From: DASUZB01 sp036377075
GTDB lineage: Bacteria; Actinomycetota; CALGFH01
Direction of reading: 5' to 3'
Length of the DNA stretch: 31,938 nucleotides
Assembly: GCA_036377075.1 (NCBI GenBank)
Contig: DASUZB010000187.1
Coordinates: forward strand, 1-31,938
In this document: piece by piece, positions 6,817 through 14,314 of the stretch
How the letters are laid out: every line of letters starts with the position of its first letter
Numbering within the stretch: position 1 is the first letter of the stretch
Made by a program: the position numbers and the translations under genes
The notes under the pieces: model-generated
Seen by the model: only the letters and a program-made list of their open reading frames with translations
The model's database searches: none
What the model was told of the DNA's origin: nothing

Positions 6817-7352
6817 CCCACTACCAACCCGGGCGGATCCGCCGCAACAGCGACCGGCCCACCGCGATCACCGGCGCCCTGCTCGCCACCCAGGGGTCGT
6901 ACCGAACCGGTGAGATCCCGCTGGGCACCCCGACCTGCTCGTCCCGCAGCCGCCGAGGCGGTTGGGCGCTCTACCCCAACGGCGCCGAGGTCGTGGTCGT
7001 CCACCCCGACGGCGCCCTGACCGGTGCGCCCGCCGAGGTCGCTCGCGAGCTCGGCCGCCTCGGCGGCAACCGGCAGGACGAGGGCGGTCGCAGCGCCGCC
7101 CGCACCATCGCGGAGTTCCTGGCCGACCCCGATACCCACGACAGGCCCCAGTGGCCGGCGACCTGGGCGAGGACCTGGTCGAGCCCGGCCGTGGGCTATC
7201 GGCTCAGCGGCCCCGCCAACCAGCCCGGCGACGGCGACCACCAGCCGCCCGCCTGGCCCGGGGCGCCGGCACGCCTGCCGCGGCCTCTGGTCGCGTCACC
7301 CAGCGGCAACCCGCTCCGCCACGGGCAGGCCGCACCACGACGAGCTGCCTGA
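6810..7352 (+). CDS. Hypothetical protein, translationally coupled to the zinc-ribbon gene
   Basis: 180 residues starting at ATG 6810, inside the last codons of the zinc-ribbon gene, with GGGAG about 7 bases upstream. Codons show strong G/C bias at the third position, supporting real coding. The central part (YPNGAEVVVVHPDGALTG, then EVARELGRLGG) looks like a small folded domain; the last 60 residues are Pro-rich and probably disordered. No signal peptide, membrane helix or known motif is visible. It ends 38 bases before the next small gene, so 6553-7651 may be one transcript. Confidence 0.6.
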   Translation: MVTHYQPGRIRRNSDRPTAITGALLATQGSYRTGEIPLGTPTCSSRSRRGGWALYPNGAEVVVVHPDGALTGAPAEVARELGRLGGNRQDEGGRSAARTIAEFLADPDTHDRPQWPATWARTWSSPAVGYRLSGPANQPGDGDHQPPAWPGAPARLPRPLVASPSGNPLRHGQAAPRRAA

Positions 7353-7390
7353 CCCATGCTGGTACCGACCGACCAAGAGAGGCACATCGC

Positions 7391-7651
7391 GTGATCGACT
7401 TCGACGAGCAGACCTGGGACGGGGCGATGCGGCGCGCCCACGCGGCGATCGTCGCGTCAGAGCGCCTCTACGAGGAGATCAGGGCGCCGGAAGGGCGCTC
7501 GAACATCGACATCGAGAAGCACCTGCGACGGTCGGAAGTGAAAGCCGTCCAGGCCCAGGTATGGGTGGCGCTGGCTCGGGAGCTCGCCACCGAAGGCAAC
7601 AGGTACGGCCACCCAGGGCAGCGACCAACCCTGGTCGACTCGGCGCGCTGA
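7391..7651 (+). CDS. Small alpha-helical orphan protein, copy A
   Basis: 86 residues. The GTG start at 7391 has AGAGAGG about 9 bases upstream. Predicted to be nearly all helical and charged: TWDGAMRRAHAAIVASERLY, then GRSNIDIEKHLRRSEV, then WVALARELATEGNRYG. It is about 75% identical over 77 residues to the protein at 16400, with an invariant core at GRSNIDIEKHLRRSEV and ALARELATEGNRYG. No known domain is recognised. The C-terminal nine residues are unique to this copy. A possible role is as a small binding or adaptor protein, but I cannot assign a function. Confidence 0.75.
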   Translation: MIDFDEQTWDGAMRRAHAAIVASERLYEEIRAPEGRSNIDIEKHLRRSEVKAVQAQVWVALARELATEGNRYGHPGQRPTLVDSAR

Positions 7652-7667
7652 GCGCGGCGAATCGCCC

Positions 7668-7744
7668 GCGACGAACTTTGCGGTCGCGATGCCGAGGTTG
7701 GCCAGGAACGCGGCCAGGATCGCCCGGCTACCGCCTTCGCTCAC
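7668..7744 (-). pseudogene. Remnant: N-terminus of a cation diffusion facilitator (CDF) transporter
   Basis: On the minus strand, from GTG 7744, about 25 codons read VSEGGSRAILAAFLANLG then IATAKFVAG. This matches the start and first membrane helix of CDF/cation efflux transporters (usually about 300 residues), then homology stops abruptly and unrelated sequence follows. The rest of the gene is absent. It sits in the gap between the small protein gene and the desaturase. Confidence 0.55.
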
Positions 7745-7763
7745 CGCGACCGTCCGCCGGGGT

Positions 7764-8855
7764 TCAGTCGGCCGCCGCTGGGCGGAGCGGTGCACCGACC
7801 GCGTGGAGGTGGCGGAGCGCCTGCGCGTAGGAGCCGAACGCGGTGCTCTCGTGGTACGAGAGGCCGTGTTGCAGGCAGAACCCGCGGACGAGGGCTTGGG
7901 AGCGGCGCAGGTTCGGCCTGGGCATGTTCGGGAACAGGTGGTGCTCGATCTGGTAGTTGAGGCCGCCGAGCGCGAAGTCGACCAGCCGGCTCCCGCGTAC
8001 GTTGCGGGAGGTCAGCACCTGGCGGCGGAGGTAGTCGAGCTTGTCCGCTTCGGTGAGCATCGGCATGCCCTTGTGGTTGGGGGCGAAGGCGCAGCCCAGG
8101 TACAGGCCGAACAAGCCCTGCTGGACGATGACGAAAACCGCCGCGCGCAGCGGTGAGAGCACCAGCAGCAGCGCGGTGAGGTTGCCGGCGAGGTGGGCGA
8201 GCAGCAGGAGCGCCTCGAGCCGCCTGGACCTGACCGTGTCGCGGAGCACGGCCTTGACGCTGGCGCCGTGGAGGTGCACCGCTTCGAGCGTGAGCAGCGG
8301 GAAGAACAGCCAGGCCTGGTAGCGGGCCATCACCCTGGTGAGCCCGCGGCGGGCGCGCGCCTGGTCGGAGGTGAACGCGACCGTGCCGATGATGACGTCG
8401 GGGTCCAGGTCCTCGTGGTTGGGGTTGGCGTGGTGGCGGTTGTGCTTGCCGACCCACCAGCCGTAGCTGAGCCCGATGAGCAGGTTGCCGTGCACGAGCC
8501 CGATGAGGTCGTTGGCGCGGCGCCGGCGGAAGACCTGCCGGTGCCCCGCGTCGTGGCCGAGGAAGGCGGTCTGGGCGAAGACGACCGCGAGCCACACCGC
8601 GGTGGCGAGCTGCCACCAGGAGTCCTGCAGCAGGAAGAAGGCGGCCCACCCGGCGGCGAGCATAGCGGTGTTCAGCCCGAACCGGGCGGCATACCAGCCG
8701 GGCCGGCGGTCCAGCAGCCCTGCCTGCCTGACCAGCCGGGACAGCTCGGCGTAGTCGCTGCCGCGGCGTGCGGGCGAGGTCGCCGCCCGAGCGCTCGCGC
8801 TGCCGTCGGCGCCGTCCCTGGGCCCGACCGTCGGCGCTGGGTCGAACGTGGTCAT
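7764..8855 (-). CDS. Membrane fatty acid desaturase (acyl-lipid/acyl-CoA, front-end-like)
   Basis: 363 residues of the FA_desaturase family (PF00487). The three iron-binding His boxes are complete: HDAGH at 101-105, HNRHH at 138-142 and QIEHH at 302-306, with Gln leading the third box as in linoleoyl-CoA/delta-6-type enzymes. Paired hydrophobic helices lie around 61-96 and 215-255. The enzyme introduces a cis double bond into membrane acyl chains using O2 and a reductase. No cytochrome b5 domain is fused and no ferredoxin or reductase is adjacent. ATG 8855 has CAGGAG 5 bases upstream. An in-frame ATG at 8901 overlaps the ANTAR gene but lacks an SD. Confidence 0.92.
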   Translation of the reverse strand: MTTFDPAPTVGPRDGADGSASARAATSPARRGSDYAELSRLVRQAGLLDRRPGWYAARFGLNTAMLAAGWAAFFLLQDSWWQLATAVWLAVVFAQTAFLGHDAGHRQVFRRRRANDLIGLVHGNLLIGLSYGWWVGKHNRHHANPNHEDLDPDVIIGTVAFTSDQARARRGLTRVMARYQAWLFFPLLTLEAVHLHGASVKAVLRDTVRSRRLEALLLLAHLAGNLTALLLVLSPLRAAVFVIVQQGLFGLYLGCAFAPNHKGMPMLTEADKLDYLRRQVLTSRNVRGSRLVDFALGGLNYQIEHHLFPNMPRPNLRRSQALVRGFCLQHGLSYHESTAFGSYAQALRHLHAVGAPLRPAAAD

Positions 8856-8889
8856 GTGCGCTCCTGTCTGGCCGCTGGCATCCGCTGCC

Positions 8890-9621
8890 TCACTGGTCAT
8901 GGGTTCGTCGGCGCAGGCGCAGGCGGCCGGTGGCGACCTGCACGGCCGCGGCCTGCAAGGACACTTGGCGGCCGGTGGCGTACCGGCGCAGGTACCCGAG
9001 CGCGCTGTCGGGATCGACCCCGAGCTGCACGCTGAGCCGCCCCTTGGCCTGCTCGAGCACGGCCGCGTCGGTGAGCCGCTGCTGGGTGGTGGCGACCAGC
9101 CTGGTGACCTGCTGGTAGCGGTGCGCGCCGACGATCGACGAGGTGGCCAGGCCGGCCAGCATCTGCGCCAACTCCAGGTCGACGTCGTCGAGCTCGGCGG
9201 GAACGGCATTGAACAAGCTCAGGCCGCCGACGTGCTGGTCGGCGGTGCGCAACGGGAAGCTGTAGACGGCCCTGATCCCGGCGCTCAGCGCCTGAGCCGC
9301 GAAGCGGGGGAACCGCTCGGTGGCCTCACGGGCGGCGAGGTCGGGGAGGAGCACGCGCTCCCCGGTGTGCGCGGCGTGCAGGCAAGGGCCCTCGCCCAGC
9401 TCGGCGTGCAAGGCCTCCACGCGCCGCGCGACCGGGTCGGTCGCCGCCACGAAGCGCAGCTGGCCGTCCAGTTCGTCCAGGATCACCGCCCAGCAGCCGG
9501 TGATCGGCAACATCGCTGTGAGCTGCGCACACAACCGCTGCAGCGTCTCGGGCACCTGGTAGGCCACGACCAGCGTCCGGCCCAACTCACCGAGCAGGCC
9601 GCCCGTGAGGTCCTCGACCAC
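8890..9621 (-). CDS. GAF-ANTAR sensor/antiterminator protein (first of a tandem pair)
   Basis: About 243 residues. A GAF-type sensor domain fills the first two thirds (LGEGPCLHAAHTGERVLLPDLA is typical of actinobacterial GAF-ANTAR proteins). A three-helix ANTAR domain lies at about 180-235 (LEQAKGRLSVQLGVDPDSALGYLRRYA). ANTAR domains bind paired hexaloop hairpins in mRNA leaders and prevent termination. The start is uncertain: GTG 9621 is the first clear in-frame start near the domain, but its SD is weak and coding could begin further upstream. It ends 34 bases before the desaturase start, so the desaturase may be co-transcribed. Confidence 0.82.
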   Translation of the reverse strand: MVEDLTGGLLGELGRTLVVAYQVPETLQRLCAQLTAMLPITGCWAVILDELDGQLRFVAATDPVARRVEALHAELGEGPCLHAAHTGERVLLPDLAAREATERFPRFAAQALSAGIRAVYSFPLRTADQHVGGLSLFNAVPAELDDVDLELAQMLAGLATSSIVGAHRYQQVTRLVATTQQRLTDAAVLEQAKGRLSVQLGVDPDSALGYLRRYATGRQVSLQAAAVQVATGRLRLRRRTHDQ

Positions 9622-9779
9622 GGTTCCGCCCCACTGGACCTTTCGGCCCGTCGTGGGCGCCGGGTCTAGGGCGTCCTGTACGTGCTCGGGAGAAACCCCC
9701 CGACCGTCCCAGTATCCTCCTGCTGCTGGTGGACGTAAACCGCGCCGTCCCTCGAACGGCCGCTCGGCCAGGCGGCGAG

Positions 9780-10523
9780 CTACTCCTCCTCGAGCGTGAA
9801 CGAGCCGTCCACCACCCGGCGGGCCAGGGCCGTCAGCCGGAGCCCGTGCACGCGCGCGTAGCGTCGCAGCCGTGTGAACGCCGCATCCGGGTCGGTCCCG
9901 AGCCGCTCGGCCAAGACGCCCTTTGCCTGCTCGATCACCACCCGGCTCTCCAGCGCGTGCTCGAGCTGGCCGGCCAGCCGAGCCGCGTCCTCCACCGCCC
10001 GCGCCTGCAGGATCGCGATCGTCGCCACGTCGGCCAGCGCCTGCCCCGCTTCCAAGGCCGCCTCGTCGAACCCTCCTGGCGCCGTCTGGAAGACGTTCAG
10101 GGCGCCGATCCGGTCGCTGCGCAGCCGCATCGGGAAGGCGCACACCGCCACCACGCCGGACGCCAAGGCCCGTGACGTGAACGCCGGCCAACGCCGGCTC
10201 GCGCCACCGCGAAGGTCGGCCACGACCACCCGCTCACCCCGACGCCAGGCGTCCACGCACGGCCCCTCGCGGCGTTGCACCTGCAGGGTCTCGAGCACCT
10301 TCACCGCCTCGGTGGACGCCGCCACCAGTCCCAGCCGCCCGCGGGCGTCGGCCAGCAGTGCCCCCGTGGCCGCGACTTCCAGGATCTCGGCACACCGCTC
10401 GCAGAGCCGAACCAGGAAGTCCAGGACGTCGTAGTCGCCGACCAGCGTGTCGGAGAACTCCACGAACGCTCGCGCCAACCGCTGCTCGCGCATCGGCCTG
10501 CCACGCACCTTCCGTGCCTCCAT
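9780..10523 (-). CDS. GAF-ANTAR sensor/antiterminator protein (second of a tandem pair)
   Basis: About 247 residues with the same order as its neighbour: GAF at about 15-165 (REGPCVDAWRRGERVVVADL, GVVAVCAFPMRL, ALNVFQTAPGGF) and ANTAR at about 185-240 (VVIEQAKGVLAERLGTDPDAAFTRLRRYA). It is clearly paralogous to the 8890 gene but well diverged, so the duplication is not recent. The start may be ATG 10523 or ATG 10493; neither has a strong SD. Probably controls transcription antitermination in response to a small molecule or redox signal bound by GAF. Confidence 0.85.
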   Translation of the reverse strand: MEARKVRGRPMREQRLARAFVEFSDTLVGDYDVLDFLVRLCERCAEILEVAATGALLADARGRLGLVAASTEAVKVLETLQVQRREGPCVDAWRRGERVVVADLRGGASRRWPAFTSRALASGVVAVCAFPMRLRSDRIGALNVFQTAPGGFDEAALEAGQALADVATIAILQARAVEDAARLAGQLEHALESRVVIEQAKGVLAERLGTDPDAAFTRLRRYARVHGLRLTALARRVVDGSFTLEEE

Positions 10524-10597
10524 CGAAGCGGCTCTGTCCGCCTCGATCCGAACTGGTCGACTGCTGCCCAAAGTCTGCCACGGCGCGACGCGGTGCC

Positions 10598-10680
10598 CTG
10601 GCGTCCACGGCAGAGGAGTTCGGGCTGCACCCGCTCGCGGTCGAGGACGCCCCACCTCTACCGGCTCATGACCGACCCAG
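10598..10680 (+). pseudogene. Remnant: internal fragment of a CorA-type Mg2+ transporter
   Basis: On the plus strand the frame reads AEEFGLHPLAVEDA, then a partly preserved 'HxRP' segment. This is the conserved cytoplasmic-domain motif of CorA proteins ('LHPLAVEDxxxxHQRPK'). Nothing of the upstream domain or of the C-terminal GMN-containing helices is present. A fragment of under 30 codons cannot be functional. The remaining gap (10524-10804) shows nothing else I can name. Confidence 0.45.
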
Positions 10681-10804
10681 CAGCCGCCCTAGCACGTGGG
10701 GCCAGAAGGCGATTCACTGGTCGGTCTGCTCCGTCGCCTCGGCGGTGGTGGGCATGGCCGCCAGCGCCTGCTCCGCTCGGCGTAGGCCGCCTGGGCAGCT
10801 CTTG

Positions 10805-11092
10805 TCAGGGTGCGCGGACCAGCCAGACCTCGTGCGTCTCGCCGTCCCGCACGAAGAAGTCCCACGGGTTGTGGACCGGCGAGGCGACGCGGAGGTACCA
10901 CTCCGGCAGCCCGGGCGGGCGGGCGACGGTGTAGACGTGCGTCGCCCCCGAGAGCGGACCCCCGCCCGTCGCGGCGAGCGGGATGTCGTAGTAGACGATG
11001 CCGCCCTTCGAGACGGCGCGGAACGTCGCGTTACCGATCGCGGGGCCGCGGCAGAGGCCGTCCTTCTGGTAGACGGAGACCGTTACCGTCAT
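10805..11092 (-). CDS. Small beta-rich protein of unknown function
   Basis: 95 residues, predicted mostly beta strand (MTVTVSVYQKDGLC, GGIVYYDIPLAA, THVYTVARPPGLPEWYLRV). No signal peptide or membrane helix. ATG 11092 has GGGGAGG 7 bases upstream and overlaps the stop of the 144-residue gene (ATGA), so the two are translationally coupled. Together they are divergent from the large repeat protein at 11633 and may be its partners. No known family is recognised. Confidence 0.7.
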   Translation of the reverse strand: MTVTVSVYQKDGLCRGPAIGNATFRAVSKGGIVYYDIPLAATGGGPLSGATHVYTVARPPGLPEWYLRVASPVHNPWDFFVRDGETHEVWLVRAP

Positions 11093-11523
11093 GGCCGTGC
11101 CTCCCCGCCCGCCACGTCAGCACTTGGCGGCTCGGCGATGACGTAGAAGCCGGCGCGGGGGGACCAGCCCACGCCGTAATTCAGCGTCGCCGTGACGAAC
11201 CGCGCCTCGACGGCGTACCGGCGCGGTCCCCGGTTCACGATCACGGTCTTCACGGTCACCGTCGCGCCGTCGGGGACCCGTGCGCTCCGCTCCTCGAAGA
11301 ACGCTCGCGGGTCGCCGGCGGCCTGCTCGAACAACTCGGGCCGGTCGTAGAGGTCCTGCAACGCTCGTAAGAGGCGCTGATCCCGGCCCAGGGCAAGCAT
11401 CGTCTCGTAAGCGGAGACCTCGTCCTGCAGGCCCTCGACGTGGCGCCGCAGCGTGCGCAGCCAGCGCTCCTGCGCCGAGAGGTTCTCCTCGAGACGCTGC
11501 AGGTGCTCCTCCGGGATCGGCAT
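11089..11523 (-). CDS. Coiled-coil protein with an NHLP-leader-like segment, unknown function
   Basis: 144 residues. Residues 4-50 are a charged amphipathic helix or coiled coil (LQRLEENLSAQERWLRTL, then GLQDEVSAYETML). Residues about 60-90 (PELFEQAAGDPRAFFEER, then VPDGATVTV) resemble the helix plus 'lPeGvxVxV' pattern of nitrile-hydratase-like leader (NHLP) peptides. A beta-rich tail ends in DVAGGEARP, with a GG reminiscent of leader cleavage sites. No RiPP-modifying enzyme is nearby, so the resemblance may be structural only. ATG 11523 has GGAGG about 4 bases upstream. It shares a 109-base divergent promoter region with the solenoid gene. Confidence 0.7.
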   Translation of the reverse strand: MPIPEEHLQRLEENLSAQERWLRTLRRHVEGLQDEVSAYETMLALGRDQRLLRALQDLYDRPELFEQAAGDPRAFFEERSARVPDGATVTVKTVIVNRGPRRYAVEARFVTATLNYGVGWSPRAGFYVIAEPPSADVAGGEARP

Positions 11524-11632
11524 GAGGCCTCCACCTAGCGAGCCGATGCCCGAGCTTATCGTCCCTGTTGACGGAGTTGCACCCGCGCAGGAGTCTGGCG
11601 CCGGGTAACCCCTGAGATGAGAGGTCCTGGAG

Positions 11633-13399
11633 ATGGCGGACGGCGACGACCTTGTGCTCGGCACGCCCAATGCGTCGAGCAAGCAGACGCACGTCGTACG
11701 GAACGGCAGTGGTTCCCTCACCGCGTTCAGCGTCGCCAACCTGAACGGCAGTGGGATCGTCGGCACGTCCTCCACGACGGGCACCGGTGTGGAGGGCGCA
11801 TCCGACACCGGCATGGGAGTTCGCGGAGTCTCCAACAGCGGCGACGGCGTCTTCGGTGCCTCGAACGACGGCCCTGGCATCCGGGGGCTCTCGACCTCCG
11901 GCGACGGCGTCGTGGGGACCACCCAGTTCAGCTCGACCGGCGGCCCGCCTGCGGCCGGGGTGCGCGGCACCGGCGGCGACGGCGTCGGCGTCTGGGGGGA
12001 GTCCGACAGTGCGACCGGCCTGCGCGGGTCGGCGAACACCGGGACCGGCGTGCACGGCTCTTCCACCTCCGGCACCGGCGTGGAGGGAACCTCGAGCGAC
12101 GGCGGCGGTGTGTCCGGGACCTCGATCAACGGCGTCGGCGTGTCCGGGGAGTCACAGCTCAACCCTGGCGTGTACGGCAGTTCGGCGCAGTCCAGTGGCG
12201 TGGCAGGCAGCTCGGGCGGCGGAGCAATCGAGGCCGGTGTCACTGGCGCTTCCGGCGTCGGCTACGGCGTCTCCGGGCAGTCCACGAGCGGCCCCGGCGT
12301 GGGTGGCTTCTCGGACTCGGTCGGTGTCTACGGGCAATCGGGCCCAGGGGATGGTGTGCGGGGCATCTCGGCGCAGGGTAACGGCGTCGAGGGCTTCGCC
12401 GCCCTGAACGCGGGCGTGTTCGGCTCCTCGCCGAGTGTCGGTGTCCTCGGCATGTCCGATGGCGTCGGCGTGGCGGGCCGCTCCACGGCCGGTGGCGGGG
12501 TCCAGGGGACCTCGAAGAGCGGCGTCGGCGTCCGCGGCGCGTCGGGCACGGGCGTTGGCGTGGAGGGGATCACCGAGGACGCCGCCGGGGTGCGTGGCTC
12601 GAGCAACTTCGGAGGCGACGGCGTCGTCGGCCAGTCGCGCAGCGGGACCGGCGTGGTTGCGTCCTCGATCGACAGCGACGCGCTGGTAGCGAAGGCGACC
12701 AGGGGTAATGGGGTGGTCGCCAGTACCGACTCGATCACCGGGACAGGGGTGGTGGGAAGGGCCGATGCGACTGGTCCAGCCGGCTTCGTGCCGTCCACGG
12801 TCGGTGTCCTCGGTGTCTCGCGGGGTGGGACCGGCGTGTTCGGCAGCACCGTGACCGGCCAGGCCGGGTTCTTCGTCGGGCCGGTGACGGTGCTCGGCAA
12901 CGTCGTCGTGACCGGGGCGAAGTCGGCGGCCGTGCCGCACCCGGACGGCTCGCACCGGCTGACCTACGCGGTGGAGAGCCCGGAGAGCTGGTTCGAGGAC
13001 TTCGGTCGTGCCAACCTCTCCGACGGGCGGGCACTGGTCCGCTTGGACCCGGACTTCGCCGCCGTCGTCGACGACGACTACCACGTCTTCCTGACCCCCG
13101 AAGGGGACTGCGCCGGCCTCTACGTGAGCGCGCGGGGTCGGGACGGGTTCGAGGTACGTGAGCAGCGAGACGGTCGTAGCAGCCTGCCCTTCAGCTACCG
13201 GGTCGCGGCGCGCCGGCGCGACCTACGGGTCCAGCGGCTGCAGCCGGTGGAACTGCCGTCACCGCCCGAGGTGGCCGACGTCAGCCCGCGTACGTTGCCG
13301 CTCCCCGAGGTCGCCGAGCTCCCGCAGCCACCGGCCGCGCCCCGGCGTCCGCCCAGGCCGCAACCGCCCCGTCCACCCCTGGAGCCCAACTCCCCGTAG
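11633..13399 (+). CDS. Large decapeptide-repeat beta-solenoid protein with C-terminal 'VESPE' domain
   Basis: 588 residues in three parts. Residues 1-40 are a short N-terminal cap (MADGDDLVLGTPN...). Residues about 41-410 are about 34 imperfect repeats with consensus G-V-x-G-x-S-x-x-G-x, expected to form a beta-solenoid or trimeric beta-roll. Residues about 415-530 form a C-terminal domain with KSAAVPHPDGSHRLTYAVES, a feature of large uncharacterised repeat proteins in actinobacteria and Chloroflexota. The tail is Pro-rich. No signal peptide, sortase motif or membrane anchor is seen, so export is unclear. ATG 11633 has AGAGG 8 bases upstream. It is divergent from two small genes that may act with it. 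Confidence 0.8.
   Translation: MADGDDLVLGTPNASSKQTHVVRNGSGSLTAFSVANLNGSGIVGTSSTTGTGVEGASDTGMGVRGVSNSGDGVFGASNDGPGIRGLSTSGDGVVGTTQFSSTGGPPAAGVRGTGGDGVGVWGESDSATGLRGSANTGTGVHGSSTSGTGVEGTSSDGGGVSGTSINGVGVSGESQLNPGVYGSSAQSSGVAGSSGGGAIEAGVTGASGVGYGVSGQSTSGPGVGGFSDSVGVYGQSGPGDGVRGISAQGNGVEGFAALNAGVFGSSPSVGVLGMSDGVGVAGRSTAGGGVQGTSKSGVGVRGASGTGVGVEGITEDAAGVRGSSNFGGDGVVGQSRSGTGVVASSIDSDALVAKATRGNGVVASTDSITGTGVVGRADATGPAGFVPSTVGVLGVSRGGTGVFGSTVTGQAGFFVGPVTVLGNVVVTGAKSAAVPHPDGSHRLTYAVESPESWFEDFGRANLSDGRALVRLDPDFAAVVDDDYHVFLTPEGDCAGLYVSARGRDGFEVREQRDGRSSLPFSYRVAARRRDLRVQRLQPVELPSPPEVADVSPRTLPLPEVAELPQPPAAPRRPPRPQPPRPPLEPNSP
11753..12860 (+). repeat. In-frame array of about 34 repeats of about 30 bp
   Basis: The repeats encode Gly-Val-x-Gly-x-Ser units, mostly 10 residues, with a few stretched to 12-20 (for example near units 6, 30 and 32). 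The DNA copies are diverged rather than identical, so expansion is old or the array is under protein-level selection. Confidence 0.8.
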
Positions 13400-13443
13400 C
13401 AGGCTGCCAACACCCGGAGGTCAGGCAGATCTGGTCGGGCGGT

Positions 13444-13735
13444 TCAGCCAGCCGTGGTCAGGCCGACCAGGTCGGCGCTCACCTGCCAGAGCCGTGCCGC
13501 GGCGGCCTGGTCGTAGCTGCGCTTGGATGACCGCTTGGGTTTGCGGTTGGCGAAGTAGCGGCCCGTCACCTGCTCGAGGTCGGGAGCGGAAGCCAAGTGG
13601 ATCGAGGTGGCGGCGCCCTGGGCCGGGGCCTTCATGAAGGGCCGCACGAACGGCATGAACCGTTGCTGGACGCCGCCGGGGTCCTCGGCGCCGAACGAAG
13701 TGCGCGTCACGCCGGGGTGCAGCGCGTTGGTGAGG
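13444..13735 (-). pseudogene. Remnant: C-terminal third of a short-chain dehydrogenase
   Basis: On the minus strand, from about 13735, the frame reads TNALHPGVTRTSFGAEDP, the segment after the catalytic YxxxK in SDR enzymes, then the helix GAATSIHLASAPDLEQVTGRY and a C-terminal FANRKPKRSS tail ending at 13444, as in retinol dehydrogenase or protochlorophyllide reductase-like SDRs. The Rossmann domain and active site are missing. Homology ends exactly where the lipoprotein gene begins on the other strand, marking a deletion or insertion junction. Confidence 0.75.
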
Positions 13736-14314
13736 CGCCTACCCTTGCTGGCCCTTGCCTGCCTGCTGCTGGCCGGCTGCGTGCGGCCCGCCTCCTCCGA
13801 GTTCAGCCAGTCGCGCCAGCCCCTCTGCCAGGACCGCGGCGCACCAGGGACTCAGGTGGTCGTGCTCATGGCCCAGGCGGTGCCGTCGGCCAGCCTGCTG
13901 CCCTGCGTGAAGTTGCTGCCGGCCGGCTGGAGCGTCAGCGACATCTTCGTCCGCAACGGCCGGGCCCGGTTCGCGCTCGACTCCGATCGGGCCGGGGCCC
14001 ACGCCGTCCGGGTGATCCTCGAGCCCACCTGCCAGCTCGAGGGCACCGGGGTCACCAAGGTGCCCTCCGACGAGCCGGGGACGCGGCGCTACGAGCGCAT
14101 CGGCGAGGTCCGGCCCGGCGTCGGCTTCACCGGCACCCGCTACTACCTGTTCCCGGGTGGCTGTGTCAGCTACCGGCTCGAGTTCAGGAATTCCAGCGAA
14201 CGGGCCGGCCCCATCGGCGACGTGACCCTCGCGCTCAGCTTCATCTCCCGAGACGCGGTGCGCAACCGCGTACGGCACAGCACTGATGGCCGTGCCGAGC
14301 TCGACCCGCAATGA
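13730..14314 (+). CDS. Predicted lipoprotein of unknown function
   Basis: 194 residues from GTG 13730. A lipoprotein signal is clear: VRRLPLLALACLLLAGC, with lipobox LLAG and acylated Cys 17. The mature part contains several Cys (PLCQD, LLPCVK, PTCQLE, GGCVSY) that could form disulphides outside the membrane, and a beta-rich fold. No family is recognised. The SD is poor and the upstream region is the broken end of an SDR gene, so the natural promoter may have been lost. An upstream in-frame ATG (13607) would bury the signal peptide. Confidence 0.65.
   Translation: MRRLPLLALACLLLAGCVRPASSEFSQSRQPLCQDRGAPGTQVVVLMAQAVPSASLLPCVKLLPAGWSVSDIFVRNGRARFALDSDRAGAHAVRVILEPTCQLEGTGVTKVPSDEPGTRRYERIGEVRPGVGFTGTRYYLFPGGCVSYRLEFRNSSERAGPIGDVTLALSFISRDAVRNRVRHSTDGRAELDPQ

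Noticed and set aside
11753..12860. Regular 30-bp repeats that might suggest a CRISPR array
   Set aside because: The repeats are in frame, contiguous without unique spacers, and encode a clear Gly-Val-x-Gly-x-Ser pattern; no cas genes are present.
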